17,807 bases of DNA, from positions 1 through 17,807 of the forward strand of contig CAMNFW010000012.1 of assembly GCA_946537565.1 (NCBI GenBank), written 5' to 3'. This DNA is from an uncultured Ruminococcus sp. (lineage in GTDB: Bacteria; Bacillota; Clostridia; Oscillospirales; Ruminococcaceae). The notes beneath the pieces were generated by a model. The model ran no database searches, was not told the origin of the DNA, and was given only the letters and a program-made list of their open reading frames with translations. The translations under genes and the position numbers were made by a program. Shown here one piece after another: positions 6,341 to 13,984 of the stretch (the stretch's first letter is position 1; the number at the start of each line of letters is the position of its first letter).

Positions 6341-7376
6341 ATGGACTTTGTATGAATCTTATCACTGAGTTATATATCTCAACTACAGCCTGTCTGTTAA
6401 ACTCTACCGCTGAATTTGAAAGCTTTTCCATGTTAACTCTATTTGCCAGAGTTTCACCTGTGCATCCGGAAATTTCAGCACTTAGCTCCGGTGCCATAGC
6501 TTTGTAAACCTTCATCAGTTCTGTTGAAGCAAGTTCTCCATGATCACAGCCAAGAATCTCATATATCGTCCTAAGCTCCTGTCTTCTTCCTGATTTTTCG
6601 GCAAATTCAAGGGCTTTGATCAAACATATCGCTACTGCCTGTCCATGACGAATATTATAGTCAGTTGTCAGCGTATAGCTCATTGCATGACCGACTGATG
6701 TCTTTGTCACTGCGATCGCTCTGCCGGCATAGTATGAAGCCTTGAAAATATCCTCAAATACCGCCTCATTTCCCTTGATATACTCCTCGTAATTCCCTAA
6801 TATCAGCTTTACTGAGCTATCTGCATATTTCTTGCTCTCAGCAGTGGATCTGCCCGTCATGAGACTCTCTATAGAATGACACAGCGCATCAAGAAGTGAT
6901 ACCTTTTTTTGCTGCGGACTCAGACTTTTCAGCAGCTCTGAACACAGTATTATCTCCTCCGGATACAGCTCAGGAGCGCTGAGCGATACTTTTTTGCCGT
7001 CAATTATAACTACTGAATACGGTGTCGCTTCACTTCCGGAACCAGCGGTTGTGGGTATAGCAATGTGAGGCAGTGAAAGCTTATTTGAACGATATTTCAC
7101 CGCTTTTGCCGTATCCATTGCGCTGCCGCCGCCTATCGAAATTATCATATCACAGTCGCTTTGAGTGAATTTTGTCAGCGCATCTGTTACGCTTTCTTCC
7201 GTGGGATTTTCTCTTACACCAGTATATTTCACTGCCCGGCAGTCAAGACTGTCAATGTAATTATCTGTAACGCTGCCGCAAAGATGCCTTCCCATTATCA
7301 CAAACGGCTTCCTTGCATTATACTTTTTTATCAGCTCTTCAAGCGCTGTCATGCTGTTGTAAACATTATTTTCCAT
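6339..7376 (-). CDS. iron-containing alcohol dehydrogenase family protein, last gene of the cobalamin operon
   Basis: The 345-residue product is a group III (iron-type) dehydrogenase. The cofactor-binding GGGSAMD is at 82-88 and an IPTTAGSGSEAT segment at 107-118. All four expected metal ligands are visible: Asp163 and His167 (LLDALCHSIES), His230 (VGHAMSY) and His244 (RHGQAVA). The enzyme is probably active with NAD(P)H and Fe2+ or Zn2+. The nearest relatives I can recall by motif are phosphonoacetaldehyde reductase-like proteins, which act on a small aldehyde bearing a phosphonate. The gene starts four bases after the cobD stop, so it belongs to the operon. No step of known cobamide synthesis needs such an enzyme. 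A role in making or recycling the amino-alcohol linker is speculation, and the substrate cannot be read from the sequence. Confidence 0.85.
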   Translation of the reverse strand: MENNVYNSMTALEELIKKYNARKPFVIMGRHLCGSVTDNYIDSLDCRAVKYTGVRENPTEESVTDALTKFTQSDCDMIISIGGGSAMDTAKAVKYRSNKLSLPHIAIPTTAGSGSEATPYSVVIIDGKKVSLSAPELYPEEIILCSELLKSLSPQQKKVSLLDALCHSIESLMTGRSTAESKKYADSSVKLILGNYEEYIKGNEAVFEDIFKASYYAGRAIAVTKTSVGHAMSYTLTTDYNIRHGQAVAICLIKALEFAEKSGRRQELRTIYEILGCDHGELASTELMKVYKAMAPELSAEISGCTGETLANRVNMEKLSNSAVEFNRQAVVEIYNSVIRFIQSP

Positions 7377-7380
7377 ACCG

Positions 7381-8415
7381 CTACCTCATAATTTTATTCA
7401 ACGTTTCAATAAGTATTTCATTTTCGTGTGCTGTTCTTACTGCTGTCCTGTGCCACATCTCAGACAGCCCTGAATAATTAGCGCAATTTCGTACTAAAAT
7501 TCCGTATCCAAGCAATTTTTCATACAGCGGGACTTCACTCTTGAACAGTATATAATTTGCCCTTGAAGGACATACCAGAAAGCCTGATTCTTTAAGCTTT
7601 TCAGTAAGTTTTTCTCTTTCATGAGATATCAGCTCCACTGCTTTTTTTATGTATTCAATTTCTTCAAGCGCTGCTGTTCCTGCTGTCTGTGCCGCTGTAG
7701 ATACACTCCAGAACTGATCTCTTTCCTGTACGTCATGAGCTGTGGAAGTTCTTCCAAATATGGCATAACCAAGCCTTAAACCAGCCATTGCATAGGTTTT
7801 GGTGAAAGCTTTGAGAATTATCATTTCAGGAAATAAATAGCTCTCTGCATAGTATTCATAAGTACAGTCAGTCAATTCGATAAAGCATTCGTCAATCAAT
7901 AAATTGATATTGAATTGTCTGCATTTCCCTGCTATTTTTTTCAGCAGCTCTGGTCTTATCATTCTTCCTGTCGGATTGTTCGGACTGCATAATATCACCA
8001 TATCAACGTCCTCAGCAATATAGTCCAAAAAATCTGATCTAATATCAAAACTGTCTTCTTCATAAAGCTGATATTCAATTATATTGCTGCCAATCTGCTG
8101 CAAAGCTTTTTTGTATTCAGAAAATGTCGGCGAAAGAATTACTGCTTTTTTTGGCTTTAAAGCTGCCGTTATCCTATAGATCAGATCCGCTGCACCATTA
8201 CCGCAGACTATATTCTCTGCTGGTATATTTTCTTTTTCTGCAAGCTTTTCTCTCAGCTTCCTGCAATACGGGTCAGGGTATTTCTCCCAGTTTTCACTGT
8301 CCCTGATCACCGCCTGTTTTACTCCCAACGGCATTCCAAGAGGATTAATATTTGCCGAAAAATCGAGATAGATCTCCTCCAGATTTATGTTTCCTCCATG
8401 TTCAGGTATCTTCAT
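7381..8415 (-). CDS. cobD: threonine-phosphate decarboxylase-like PLP enzyme (CobD family)
   Basis: The 344-residue product is a fold-type I aminotransferase-like enzyme. It has the N-terminal EHGGN and LDFSANINPLG segments typical of CobD, SPNNPTG at 144-150, Asp175 for the pyridine nitrogen, and the PLP lysine Lys206 in AFTKTYAMAGLRLGY. CobD decarboxylates L-threonine O-3-phosphate to (R)-1-amino-2-propanol O-2-phosphate, the linker that CbiB attaches to cobyric acid. A histidinol-phosphate aminotransferase is the main alternative, but the start motif and the position directly after cbiB favour CobD. The ATG overlaps the cbiB stop (ATGA), with GGGGGA upstream as ribosome site. Whether it prefers Thr-P or Ser-P cannot be told from the sequence. 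There is no C-terminal kinase or zinc extension. Confidence 0.85.
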   Translation of the reverse strand: MKIPEHGGNINLEEIYLDFSANINPLGMPLGVKQAVIRDSENWEKYPDPYCRKLREKLAEKENIPAENIVCGNGAADLIYRITAALKPKKAVILSPTFSEYKKALQQIGSNIIEYQLYEEDSFDIRSDFLDYIAEDVDMVILCSPNNPTGRMIRPELLKKIAGKCRQFNINLLIDECFIELTDCTYEYYAESYLFPEMIILKAFTKTYAMAGLRLGYAIFGRTSTAHDVQERDQFWSVSTAAQTAGTAALEEIEYIKKAVELISHEREKLTEKLKESGFLVCPSRANYILFKSEVPLYEKLLGYGILVRNCANYSGLSEMWHRTAVRTAHENEILIETLNKIMR

Positions 8416-9383
8416 CCGAAAATCCCCCAGATCATTACTGCCCTTATTCCACAGGCTATGAGCAGTGTTATTATCGCTGATGTATACATTAATTTATTCG
8501 CACGTTTTATATCTTCATTTTCAACTTCACGAACCGGGTCGCCTATATATTCTTTTTTGTGCAGTTTTCCAAAATAATACGCATCTCCCGCAAGCTGTAT
8601 CCCCAGCGCACCGGCACATACCGACTCCGTTTGTGCAGAGTTTGGACTTGCATGCTTTCTGCGGTCACGCTTCCATATCCTGTATGCACTCTTGCTGTCA
8701 TAGCTGAGGATCCTGGCTGAAAATATCATTATCAGTGCCGTCAGCCTCGACGGGATATAATTCAGAACATCATCAAGCTTTGCCGAAAAATAGCCTATTT
8801 CACCATATTTTTCATTCTTGTAGCCTATCATGGAATCCATGGTATTTACAGCTTTGTATAAGAAACCAGCCGATGCTCCGCCTGCACCTATGTACAAAAG
8901 CGGTGCCGTAACTCCGTCTGATGTATTCTCAGCTACAGTTTCAACTGCCGCTTTGATTATTCCCTTTCTGTCCAGCACATCTGTGTCACGTCCAACGATC
9001 ATGGAAACCGCTTTTCTTGCACCTTCTGTGTCGGAATTTTGTATCGCACTGTATACCTTCATGCTCTCGTCTTTCAGACATTTTGCCGCAATCAGATAAA
9101 ACACCATTATCGTTTCAGCTATAATTCCTGCAAAAATATTGATTCTGTAGCACAACAGTAAAATTCCCAAAGGTACTACAGTCGAGGCAAAAAGAACTGT
9201 CAATGACAAAAAAACTCCCCCGGTTCTGAGGTGCTTAGAAAAATGAATTCGTACAAATTTTTCAAGCTTTGCAATGAGCGTACCTATCAGCCTTATCGGA
9301 TGCGGAAGACTGTATGGGTCACCAATAGCCGCATCAAGCAAAAATCCTGCTGCGATTGGTATCAGTCCAATAATGTATTTCAT
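8412..9383 (-). CDS. cbiB: adenosylcobinamide-phosphate synthase CbiB
   Basis: This is an integral membrane enzyme that joins the aminopropanol (phosphate) arm to adenosylcobyric acid. At 323 residues it is the normal size for the family. Family motifs appear in order: GDPYSLPHPIR (21-31), VGRDTDVLD (130-138), VETVAENTSDGVTAPLLY (148-164 region), NTMDSMIGYKN (180-190), LDDVLNYIPSRLTA (203-216) and the SPNSAQTESVCAGALGIQL segment (246-264). Hydrophobic segments are seen at about 2-20, 58-78, 83-102 and 300-320. The ATG at 9383 overlaps the stop of the preceding phosphatase gene (ATGA), and the upstream CTGGAG lies within that gene's last codons. Confidence 0.95.
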   Translation of the reverse strand: MKYIIGLIPIAAGFLLDAAIGDPYSLPHPIRLIGTLIAKLEKFVRIHFSKHLRTGGVFLSLTVLFASTVVPLGILLLCYRINIFAGIIAETIMVFYLIAAKCLKDESMKVYSAIQNSDTEGARKAVSMIVGRDTDVLDRKGIIKAAVETVAENTSDGVTAPLLYIGAGGASAGFLYKAVNTMDSMIGYKNEKYGEIGYFSAKLDDVLNYIPSRLTALIMIFSARILSYDSKSAYRIWKRDRRKHASPNSAQTESVCAGALGIQLAGDAYYFGKLHKKEYIGDPVREVENEDIKRANKLMYTSAIITLLIACGIRAVMIWGIFG

Positions 9384-9940
9384 ATTTTCTCCAGTATTAT
9401 TAGTTTTTCTCCGTCAAATTCGGTTTTCCAGCCTGACCCGTTTTTAACCTGCCAGTCATAAAAATCCTTGTGAGGCTGGGCATATTTTTCCAGCACAGAC
9501 ATTATAGTTCCGCCGTGTACGATCAGCGAAATGTTGCGATATTCAGGGATTTCTTCCAGCATTCTTTCAAACTCTGCCAGACACCTTCTGCGAAAGTCCA
9601 ACGGTGATTCTCCGCCAGGAAACGCAAGCTTCCCTCCGCTGTCTATCCATTTCTGATAATACTCATCACCATTCAGGTCGATGTAGTTTTTTCCCTCAAA
9701 ACCGCCAAAATCACACTCTCTAAAGTTTTCATATACTTTGATCTCTTTCGCCGGATAGATCAGCTTTGCAGTTTCAATGCAGCGCCGCATCGGACTTGAA
9801 ATAACTATATCACATTCGGGATATCTTTTACTTTTTATTATCCCTATCCCGTTTTCGCACAACGGTTCATCTGTCCTGCCAATATAACGTTTTTCAGCAT
9901 TCCCTGCTGTCATGCCATGCCGTATAAAGCTGATCTTCAT
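9380..9940 (-). CDS. cobC: histidine phosphatase family protein, probable alpha-ribazole phosphatase (CobC-like)
   Basis: I choose the ATG at 9940, seven bases after the GGAG in the end of the upstream gene, giving 186 residues that begin MKISFIRHG. The reading frame extends further upstream, but that part lies inside the previous gene. The phosphohistidine motif RHG is at 7-9 (His8), with Arg53 in MRRCIETA, Glu75 in RECDFGG and the second His142 in VHGG, so the active site looks complete. In a cobalamin operon this fold is usually the phosphatase acting on alpha-ribazole 5'-phosphate or adenosylcobalamin 5'-phosphate. General phosphoglycerate mutase-like activity cannot be excluded from sequence alone. 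Confidence 0.82.
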   Translation of the reverse strand: MKISFIRHGMTAGNAEKRYIGRTDEPLCENGIGIIKSKRYPECDIVISSPMRRCIETAKLIYPAKEIKVYENFRECDFGGFEGKNYIDLNGDEYYQKWIDSGGKLAFPGGESPLDFRRRCLAEFERMLEEIPEYRNISLIVHGGTIMSVLEKYAQPHKDFYDWQVKNGSGWKTEFDGEKLIILEKI

Positions 9941-9942
9941 TC

Positions 9943-10329
9943 TCATTCTCCTTTGATCAGCATTGGTATTCCACAGCATATCCTATATACTTTATCTGAA
10001 TGCTCTGCTATGATCCTGCCGCATCTTCCTGCATTCTCACGCCACTGCCTGTCGCTTTTTTCAAGTGGAATTATTCCAGCGCCGATCTCATTGATTATCA
10101 CTGCTGTATCAGGTGAGCGCCTGCAAAATTCCTCCGTAAATCCTAAAGGATCATGGTTTTCAGCTATCAGCCTTCTTACAAGCAGATGATATTCATTTAC
10201 GCATATAGCTCCAAAAATCTCGTCAAACTCGCATTCTGAGCCGTTAACAAAACTGCTTCTGTCTGCCGAAAGCAGCTTCTCCGCAAATTCAATCTTGCCC
10301 TGATATGCACCGCCGGTTATCATTATCAT
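9943..10329 (-). CDS. second, shortened CobU-like protein with degenerate P-loop
   Basis: The product is about 128 residues (GTG at 10332 or ATGs at 10329 or 10323 are possible starts; the ATG at 10329 makes a TGATG overlap with the cobS stop). It is homologous to adenosylcobinamide kinase/guanylyltransferase, but the N-terminal P-loop reads GGAYQGKI, lacking the final Ser/Thr. The region that normally carries the guanylylated His has no matching A-H-x-x-R segment. By contrast the C-terminal part is family-like: NEIGAGIIP at about 80-88, the R-E-N-A-G-R segment at about 98-103 and the closing CGIPMLIKG. It is about 40 residues shorter than the CobU encoded two genes upstream. It could be a partner or regulatory subunit of CobU, or a kinase-dead remnant. 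Retention in the operon with coupled starts argues against simple decay. Confidence 0.75.
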   Translation of the reverse strand: MIMITGGAYQGKIEFAEKLLSADRSSFVNGSECEFDEIFGAICVNEYHLLVRRLIAENHDPLGFTEEFCRRSPDTAVIINEIGAGIIPLEKSDRQWRENAGRCGRIIAEHSDKVYRICCGIPMLIKGE

Positions 10330-11096
10330 CACCTGAATGCCTCCATTATCTTTACTGCAAATACTGCCGCAGCAAGTATTGCAAGCTCACATTTCTGCAA
10401 AAACCAGCCGTTAAGATCACCTGTAATTCCACCGTAAAAATGATACGACCACACCTTGTAATACTGGTACATCAGCAATGAATATCCCGTTACTGCAATT
10501 CCTGCAAGCGGCTGTATCACTGCTGTGATGAGCGCTCCGACTATCAACCATACCAAGAGAGTGATTTTTGTGCGCTCCTTATGTGCCGGTTCTGCAAAAT
10601 CATACAGACTGCCGCTTTTTTTCGCACAAGTAAGTGTAACTGCTCCAAGTCCGCTCAATGAACGTGAAATGACATAACCAAATGCTATTATCCATATCTG
10701 CTTAACTGAGCTTACTTCTGCAAATAACGCTGTCTGTATTATAAAATATATAACAAGTCTTATCACTGCAAATGATCCAATATGAGGGTCTTTCATTATT
10801 TCAAGACGCTTTTCCCGATCAGCATATGAAGCGTTTGCATCTGATACATCACAGAATCCGTCAAGATGTATTCCGCCTGTCACGAATACCGGTATCGCTG
10901 CTGCTATGGCTGCAAACATAAAGCTGTTCAGTTCAAGCCACTGACTTGCCTTATGCCAAAATAGCAATATAATTCCAATTATTACACCTACCACCGGAAA
11001 ATAACATAGAGCATACCGTCTGTTTTCTTCTTTCCATTCGATCTGCGGCACTGGTATTCTTGAATACATTGACAGTGCTGTTAATAATGACCTCAA
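10329..11096 (-). CDS. cobS: adenosylcobinamide-GDP ribazoletransferase CobS
   Basis: CobS joins adenosylcobinamide-GDP with alpha-ribazole (or its phosphate) at the membrane, completing the nucleotide loop. The 255-residue product has the family start MRSLLTALSMYSRIPVPQ, the metal-binding GGIHLDGFCDVSDA at 74-87 and KDPHIGSFAV at 102-111. Several membrane segments are visible (about 33-47, 58-74, 112-128, 134-150 and 184-205). The start codon is TTG at 11096. It is supported by GGGGTGA eight bases upstream, formed from the cobU stop region, and by the match to the family N-terminus. The next in-frame ATG would cut off the conserved first strand. Confidence 0.95.
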   Translation of the reverse strand: MRSLLTALSMYSRIPVPQIEWKEENRRYALCYFPVVGVIIGIILLFWHKASQWLELNSFMFAAIAAAIPVFVTGGIHLDGFCDVSDANASYADREKRLEIMKDPHIGSFAVIRLVIYFIIQTALFAEVSSVKQIWIIAFGYVISRSLSGLGAVTLTCAKKSGSLYDFAEPAHKERTKITLLVWLIVGALITAVIQPLAGIAVTGYSLLMYQYYKVWSYHFYGGITGDLNGWFLQKCELAILAAAVFAVKIMEAFR

Positions 11097-11104
11097 TTAT
11101 CTGT

Positions 11105-11614
11105 TCACCCCTTAAGCTTTAATGGTATTCCATATACGCATTCATATACCTGATCTGACATCATTGCTGCTGCTCGGTTGATTTTTCCCAATATTTCCAT
11201 GTATTTCATGGTCTCAGCTGAGTATTCTATTCCGTCACTGCTGACTTCACTTGTTACCGCTGCAAACAGTTCGCTCCTGCTTCTGAGATGTTCCAGTCCG
11301 GATATTATATTGTCGCCGGGGTCAATTATTCTTCCGCTGTCAAACATCTCATTCGCCGTCAGATTGCCGATACACTCCAGTAAAACCGCCTGTCCCTGTT
11401 CAATTTCTATGTGAGCAATATCGTTATATTTTTCTATGGTCTCAAAGCCTTTGCCGCTTCGCATTTTCTGATGAGCTTCAATTGCCCTGAATGCCTCGCT
11501 GCCATAAGGCTTCATCGCTGCAATATAATATTTCCTGCCCTTGAATTCACTGAATAAAGACTCTGCAAATGCCGATTTACCGCTCTTTGAGCCGCCTGTT
11601 ACAAGTATCATCAT
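11105..11614 (-). CDS. cobU: adenosylcobinamide kinase / adenosylcobinamide-phosphate guanylyltransferase CobU
   Basis: CobU phosphorylates adenosylcobinamide and then transfers GMP from GTP to give adenosylcobinamide-GDP. The 169-residue product has an intact Walker A (GGSKSGKS, 7-14). His48 in the AHQKMR segment matches the site of the guanylylated His, and the LLECIGNL segment (78-85) matches the second nucleotide-binding strand. The usual C-terminal NE(V/I)GxGIVP motif is not seen; the corresponding stretch reads SEVSSDGIEYS, followed by the normal GIPLKLKG end. The ATG at 11614 overlaps the cobT stop; a second ATG follows at once. The shorter CobU-like protein downstream keeps exactly the motif missing here. 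Confidence 0.9.
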   Translation of the reverse strand: MMILVTGGSKSGKSAFAESLFSEFKGRKYYIAAMKPYGSEAFRAIEAHQKMRSGKGFETIEKYNDIAHIEIEQGQAVLLECIGNLTANEMFDSGRIIDPGDNIISGLEHLRSRSELFAAVTSEVSSDGIEYSAETMKYMEILGKINRAAAMMSDQVYECVYGIPLKLKG

Positions 11615-12660
11615 TTCAGCTCTTTGTACCTCTCCATTCCCATATCTTCAAACCTGTGTGAACGGCTATACAGCGCAGCAGCTCCGTCCAGCAGCGGCAA
11701 TAGCATTACTCCGCCTGTTCCTTCTCCAAGCCGCAAGCCTGCATTTATCACCGCTTTCAGTCCAAGATACTCTATTAGTCCCTTCGCAGCCGGTTCTTCA
11801 GATATGTGAGATGCTATCATATATTCTCTGCATTTTGGTGCAAGCTTATACGCTATGGCTGCTCCTGCTGCTGATATCAGTCCGTCAATCACTACCGGCA
11901 GCTGATATATCGCTCCTCCAAGAAATATCCCGGCTATTCCTGCAATGTCAAATCCGCCTATTTTTGCCAGAATATCTACTGCATCTTCCCGGTCAGGTGC
12001 GTTCACGCTGATCGCATGATCTATGACCTCAGCTTTACGCTTAAGTCCGGCAGAGGTTAACCCTGCACCTCGTCCTGCTGCGGTTTCAGGGCTTATTCCC
12101 AGCAGAACACAGGCTATTGCAGCTGCTGTGGTTGTGTTTCCGATACCCATTTCACCTGTTACAATTATCCCTGTGCCCTTTTCCTTTTCAGCTTTAACAA
12201 GATCAATTCCCGTCTGTATGCAAAGCTCAGCCTGCTTCCTTGTCATCGCTGCGCCATGATAAATATTATTTGTTCCATGTGCAACATTTTTCCTGAGAAT
12301 GTTTTCGCTGTCAGCTTCACTGATCATACCAATATCTACCGCAATGACCTCGGCGTTGAAAGTGTCGGCAAGGATATTTATATTTGATGTTCCTCCGGCT
12401 ATTGCTTCAGCGCATAGCTTTGTTACTTCCTGCGTGCTTTGAGATACGCCTTCCGCCACAACTCCGTTATCTGCACACATGACTATAACAGTCCGCCTTG
12501 ATATATCAATATCCGGCGTTCCTTGTACAGCTGCTATTCTGCTTATTATCCTCTCAAATTCACCAAAACTGCCCAGCGGCTTCGCAATACTGTTCCAGCG
12601 CTCTTCTGCAAGCTTTTCACTGCGGCGGTCTGTTTCCCAAATCAGCTTTATCCTATCCAT
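11611..12660 (-). CDS. cobT: nicotinate-nucleotide-dimethylbenzimidazole phosphoribosyltransferase CobT
   Basis: CobT activates the lower-ligand base by moving phosphoribose from nicotinate mononucleotide, giving alpha-ribazole phosphate. I prefer the ATG at 12660 (349 residues, GGTG six bases upstream) to the in-frame ATG at 12672 (353 residues), where an AGGT abuts the codon; both overlap the cbiA end. Visible family motifs are KPLGSFGEFE near the N-terminus, ADNGVVAEGVSQST, GEMGIGNTTTAAA, GRGAGLTSAGL, and the catalytic glutamate in RLGEGTGG (Glu313 from the chosen start). Length and motifs are complete. Which base it uses cannot be told here: no bza or bluB genes for 5,6-dimethylbenzimidazole synthesis are in the window. 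Confidence 0.95.
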   Translation of the reverse strand: MDRIKLIWETDRRSEKLAEERWNSIAKPLGSFGEFERIISRIAAVQGTPDIDISRRTVIVMCADNGVVAEGVSQSTQEVTKLCAEAIAGGTSNINILADTFNAEVIAVDIGMISEADSENILRKNVAHGTNNIYHGAAMTRKQAELCIQTGIDLVKAEKEKGTGIIVTGEMGIGNTTTAAAIACVLLGISPETAAGRGAGLTSAGLKRKAEVIDHAISVNAPDREDAVDILAKIGGFDIAGIAGIFLGGAIYQLPVVIDGLISAAGAAIAYKLAPKCREYMIASHISEEPAAKGLIEYLGLKAVINAGLRLGEGTGGVMLLPLLDGAAALYSRSHRFEDMGMERYKELK

Positions 12661-13984
12661 TGTCTTCACCATACCTGCTGCAAGCCTCTGTAAATCTGCC
12701 TGCGGTGTTTATATCTGAATAAAAATATATATGAGGAAAACCTGCATACATATTTTCAGTGCAGTGTCCGCATTCCCAGCTTCTTCCGTCCGGTTTGACA
12801 GCTTTCATCGCTTCGCCGGAGTTTGTGCTGTCCCAATAATGAAATTCATGCGCCGGCACTGACTCACCGTTTCTGAACAATAAACTGTCCTGATTTGCCT
12901 TAAGCTCAATATACCCAAATCTTCCAAGCCTATCAGTTTTATAGGCACTGCCTTTTATTACGCCTGACATTGGATATATCTGTCCGTCGTCAGCTTCAAT
13001 GCTGTCATGCAGATACATGAATCCGCCGCATTCTGCAATTGTCGGAATTTCGCTGTATATCGCCGCTTTTATGCTCCGAAGCATTGATTTGTTACTGGAA
13101 AGCCTTTCTGCATAAAGCTCAGGATATCCGCCGGAAAGTATCAGTCCTTTTGAATCCTCCGGTATTTCTTCATCATTCAGCGGCGAGAAATATACAATTT
13201 CACAGCCAAGCTTTTTCAGCAGATCAATGTTCTCCCTGTAAATAAAACAAAACGCTTCGTCCTTAGCAGCTGCAACTCTTATTCCGTTGCATACGGGCTT
13301 TATTACCGGTCTTCTATACTCCGGATATGGCAGCTCTGCCAACTCTGAAATTCTTTCAATATCAATGTTTTTAGCTGCCAGTCTTCCAAGTTCATTGATT
13401 TTTTCTGATATATCATCAAGCTCAGCCGCTGTCACAAGTCCAAGATGCCTTGATTTAAAAGCTATTTCATTTTTCGGAAAATACCCTAAATATTCCGTTC
13501 CAAGCTCATGACAGATCTTTTTTGTATTTTCTATCAGCTTTGACGGCAGCCTGTTGAAAATAAATCCAGCTATATTATTCTCGCTGCGATAGGTCAGAAA
13601 CCCCTTCATGACTGCTCCGATAGATTCGCCGATTCCCTGACAATTGACAATGAGTATAACTTTGGTTTCGGTTAGTTTTGAAAGCTCATATGCTGAGCCT
13701 TTTCCACCGTCATAAAATCCCATTGCTCCCTCTATTATCGAAATATCACTTCCACGGCTTCCATCTTCAAGCAGATATCTTATCATATCCCGTTCACAAA
13801 AAAATGAATCAAGATTGTGCGGTTCAGCTCCGGCAGATTTGTGAAACATTGGGTCAATATAATCAGGTCCGGATTTGAAGGCTGATACCCTTATTCCTCT
13901 GTCTGAATAAGCTTTCATCAATGCACAGGATATTGAAGTTTTTCCGCAGCCGCTGGATGTTCCGGCTATCATTATCCTCTTCAT
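12653..13984 (-). CDS. cbiA: cobyrinate a,c-diamide synthase CbiA
   Basis: CbiA amidates side chains a and c of (cobalt) cobyrinate using glutamine and ATP. The 443-residue product has the normal two-domain layout. The N-terminal ATPase domain starts with a P-loop (GTSSGCGKTS, 8-17) and contains FKSGPDYIDP (36-45), NLDSFF (57-62) and EGAMGFYDG (85-93). The C-terminal class I amidotransferase-like domain has SGGYPELYAE (284-293), nucleophile Cys319 in AECGGFMYL, HEFHYW (379-384) and a late His418 in AGFPHIYFYS. The ATG at 13984 overlaps the cbiET stop (ATGA), with AAGGGG upstream. The sister enzyme CbiP/CobQ, which amidates the other side chains, is not in the window. Confidence 0.95.
   Translation of the reverse strand: MKRIMIAGTSSGCGKTSISCALMKAYSDRGIRVSAFKSGPDYIDPMFHKSAGAEPHNLDSFFCERDMIRYLLEDGSRGSDISIIEGAMGFYDGGKGSAYELSKLTETKVILIVNCQGIGESIGAVMKGFLTYRSENNIAGFIFNRLPSKLIENTKKICHELGTEYLGYFPKNEIAFKSRHLGLVTAAELDDISEKINELGRLAAKNIDIERISELAELPYPEYRRPVIKPVCNGIRVAAAKDEAFCFIYRENIDLLKKLGCEIVYFSPLNDEEIPEDSKGLILSGGYPELYAERLSSNKSMLRSIKAAIYSEIPTIAECGGFMYLHDSIEADDGQIYPMSGVIKGSAYKTDRLGRFGYIELKANQDSLLFRNGESVPAHEFHYWDSTNSGEAMKAVKPDGRSWECGHCTENMYAGFPHIYFYSDINTAGRFTEACSRYGEDNG

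Noticed and set aside
9941..9979. Longer N-terminus for the histidine phosphatase, from 9979
   Set aside because: The extra residues lie inside the preceding gene, do not match the family and precede the ribosome site; the family start MKISFIRHG is at 9940.
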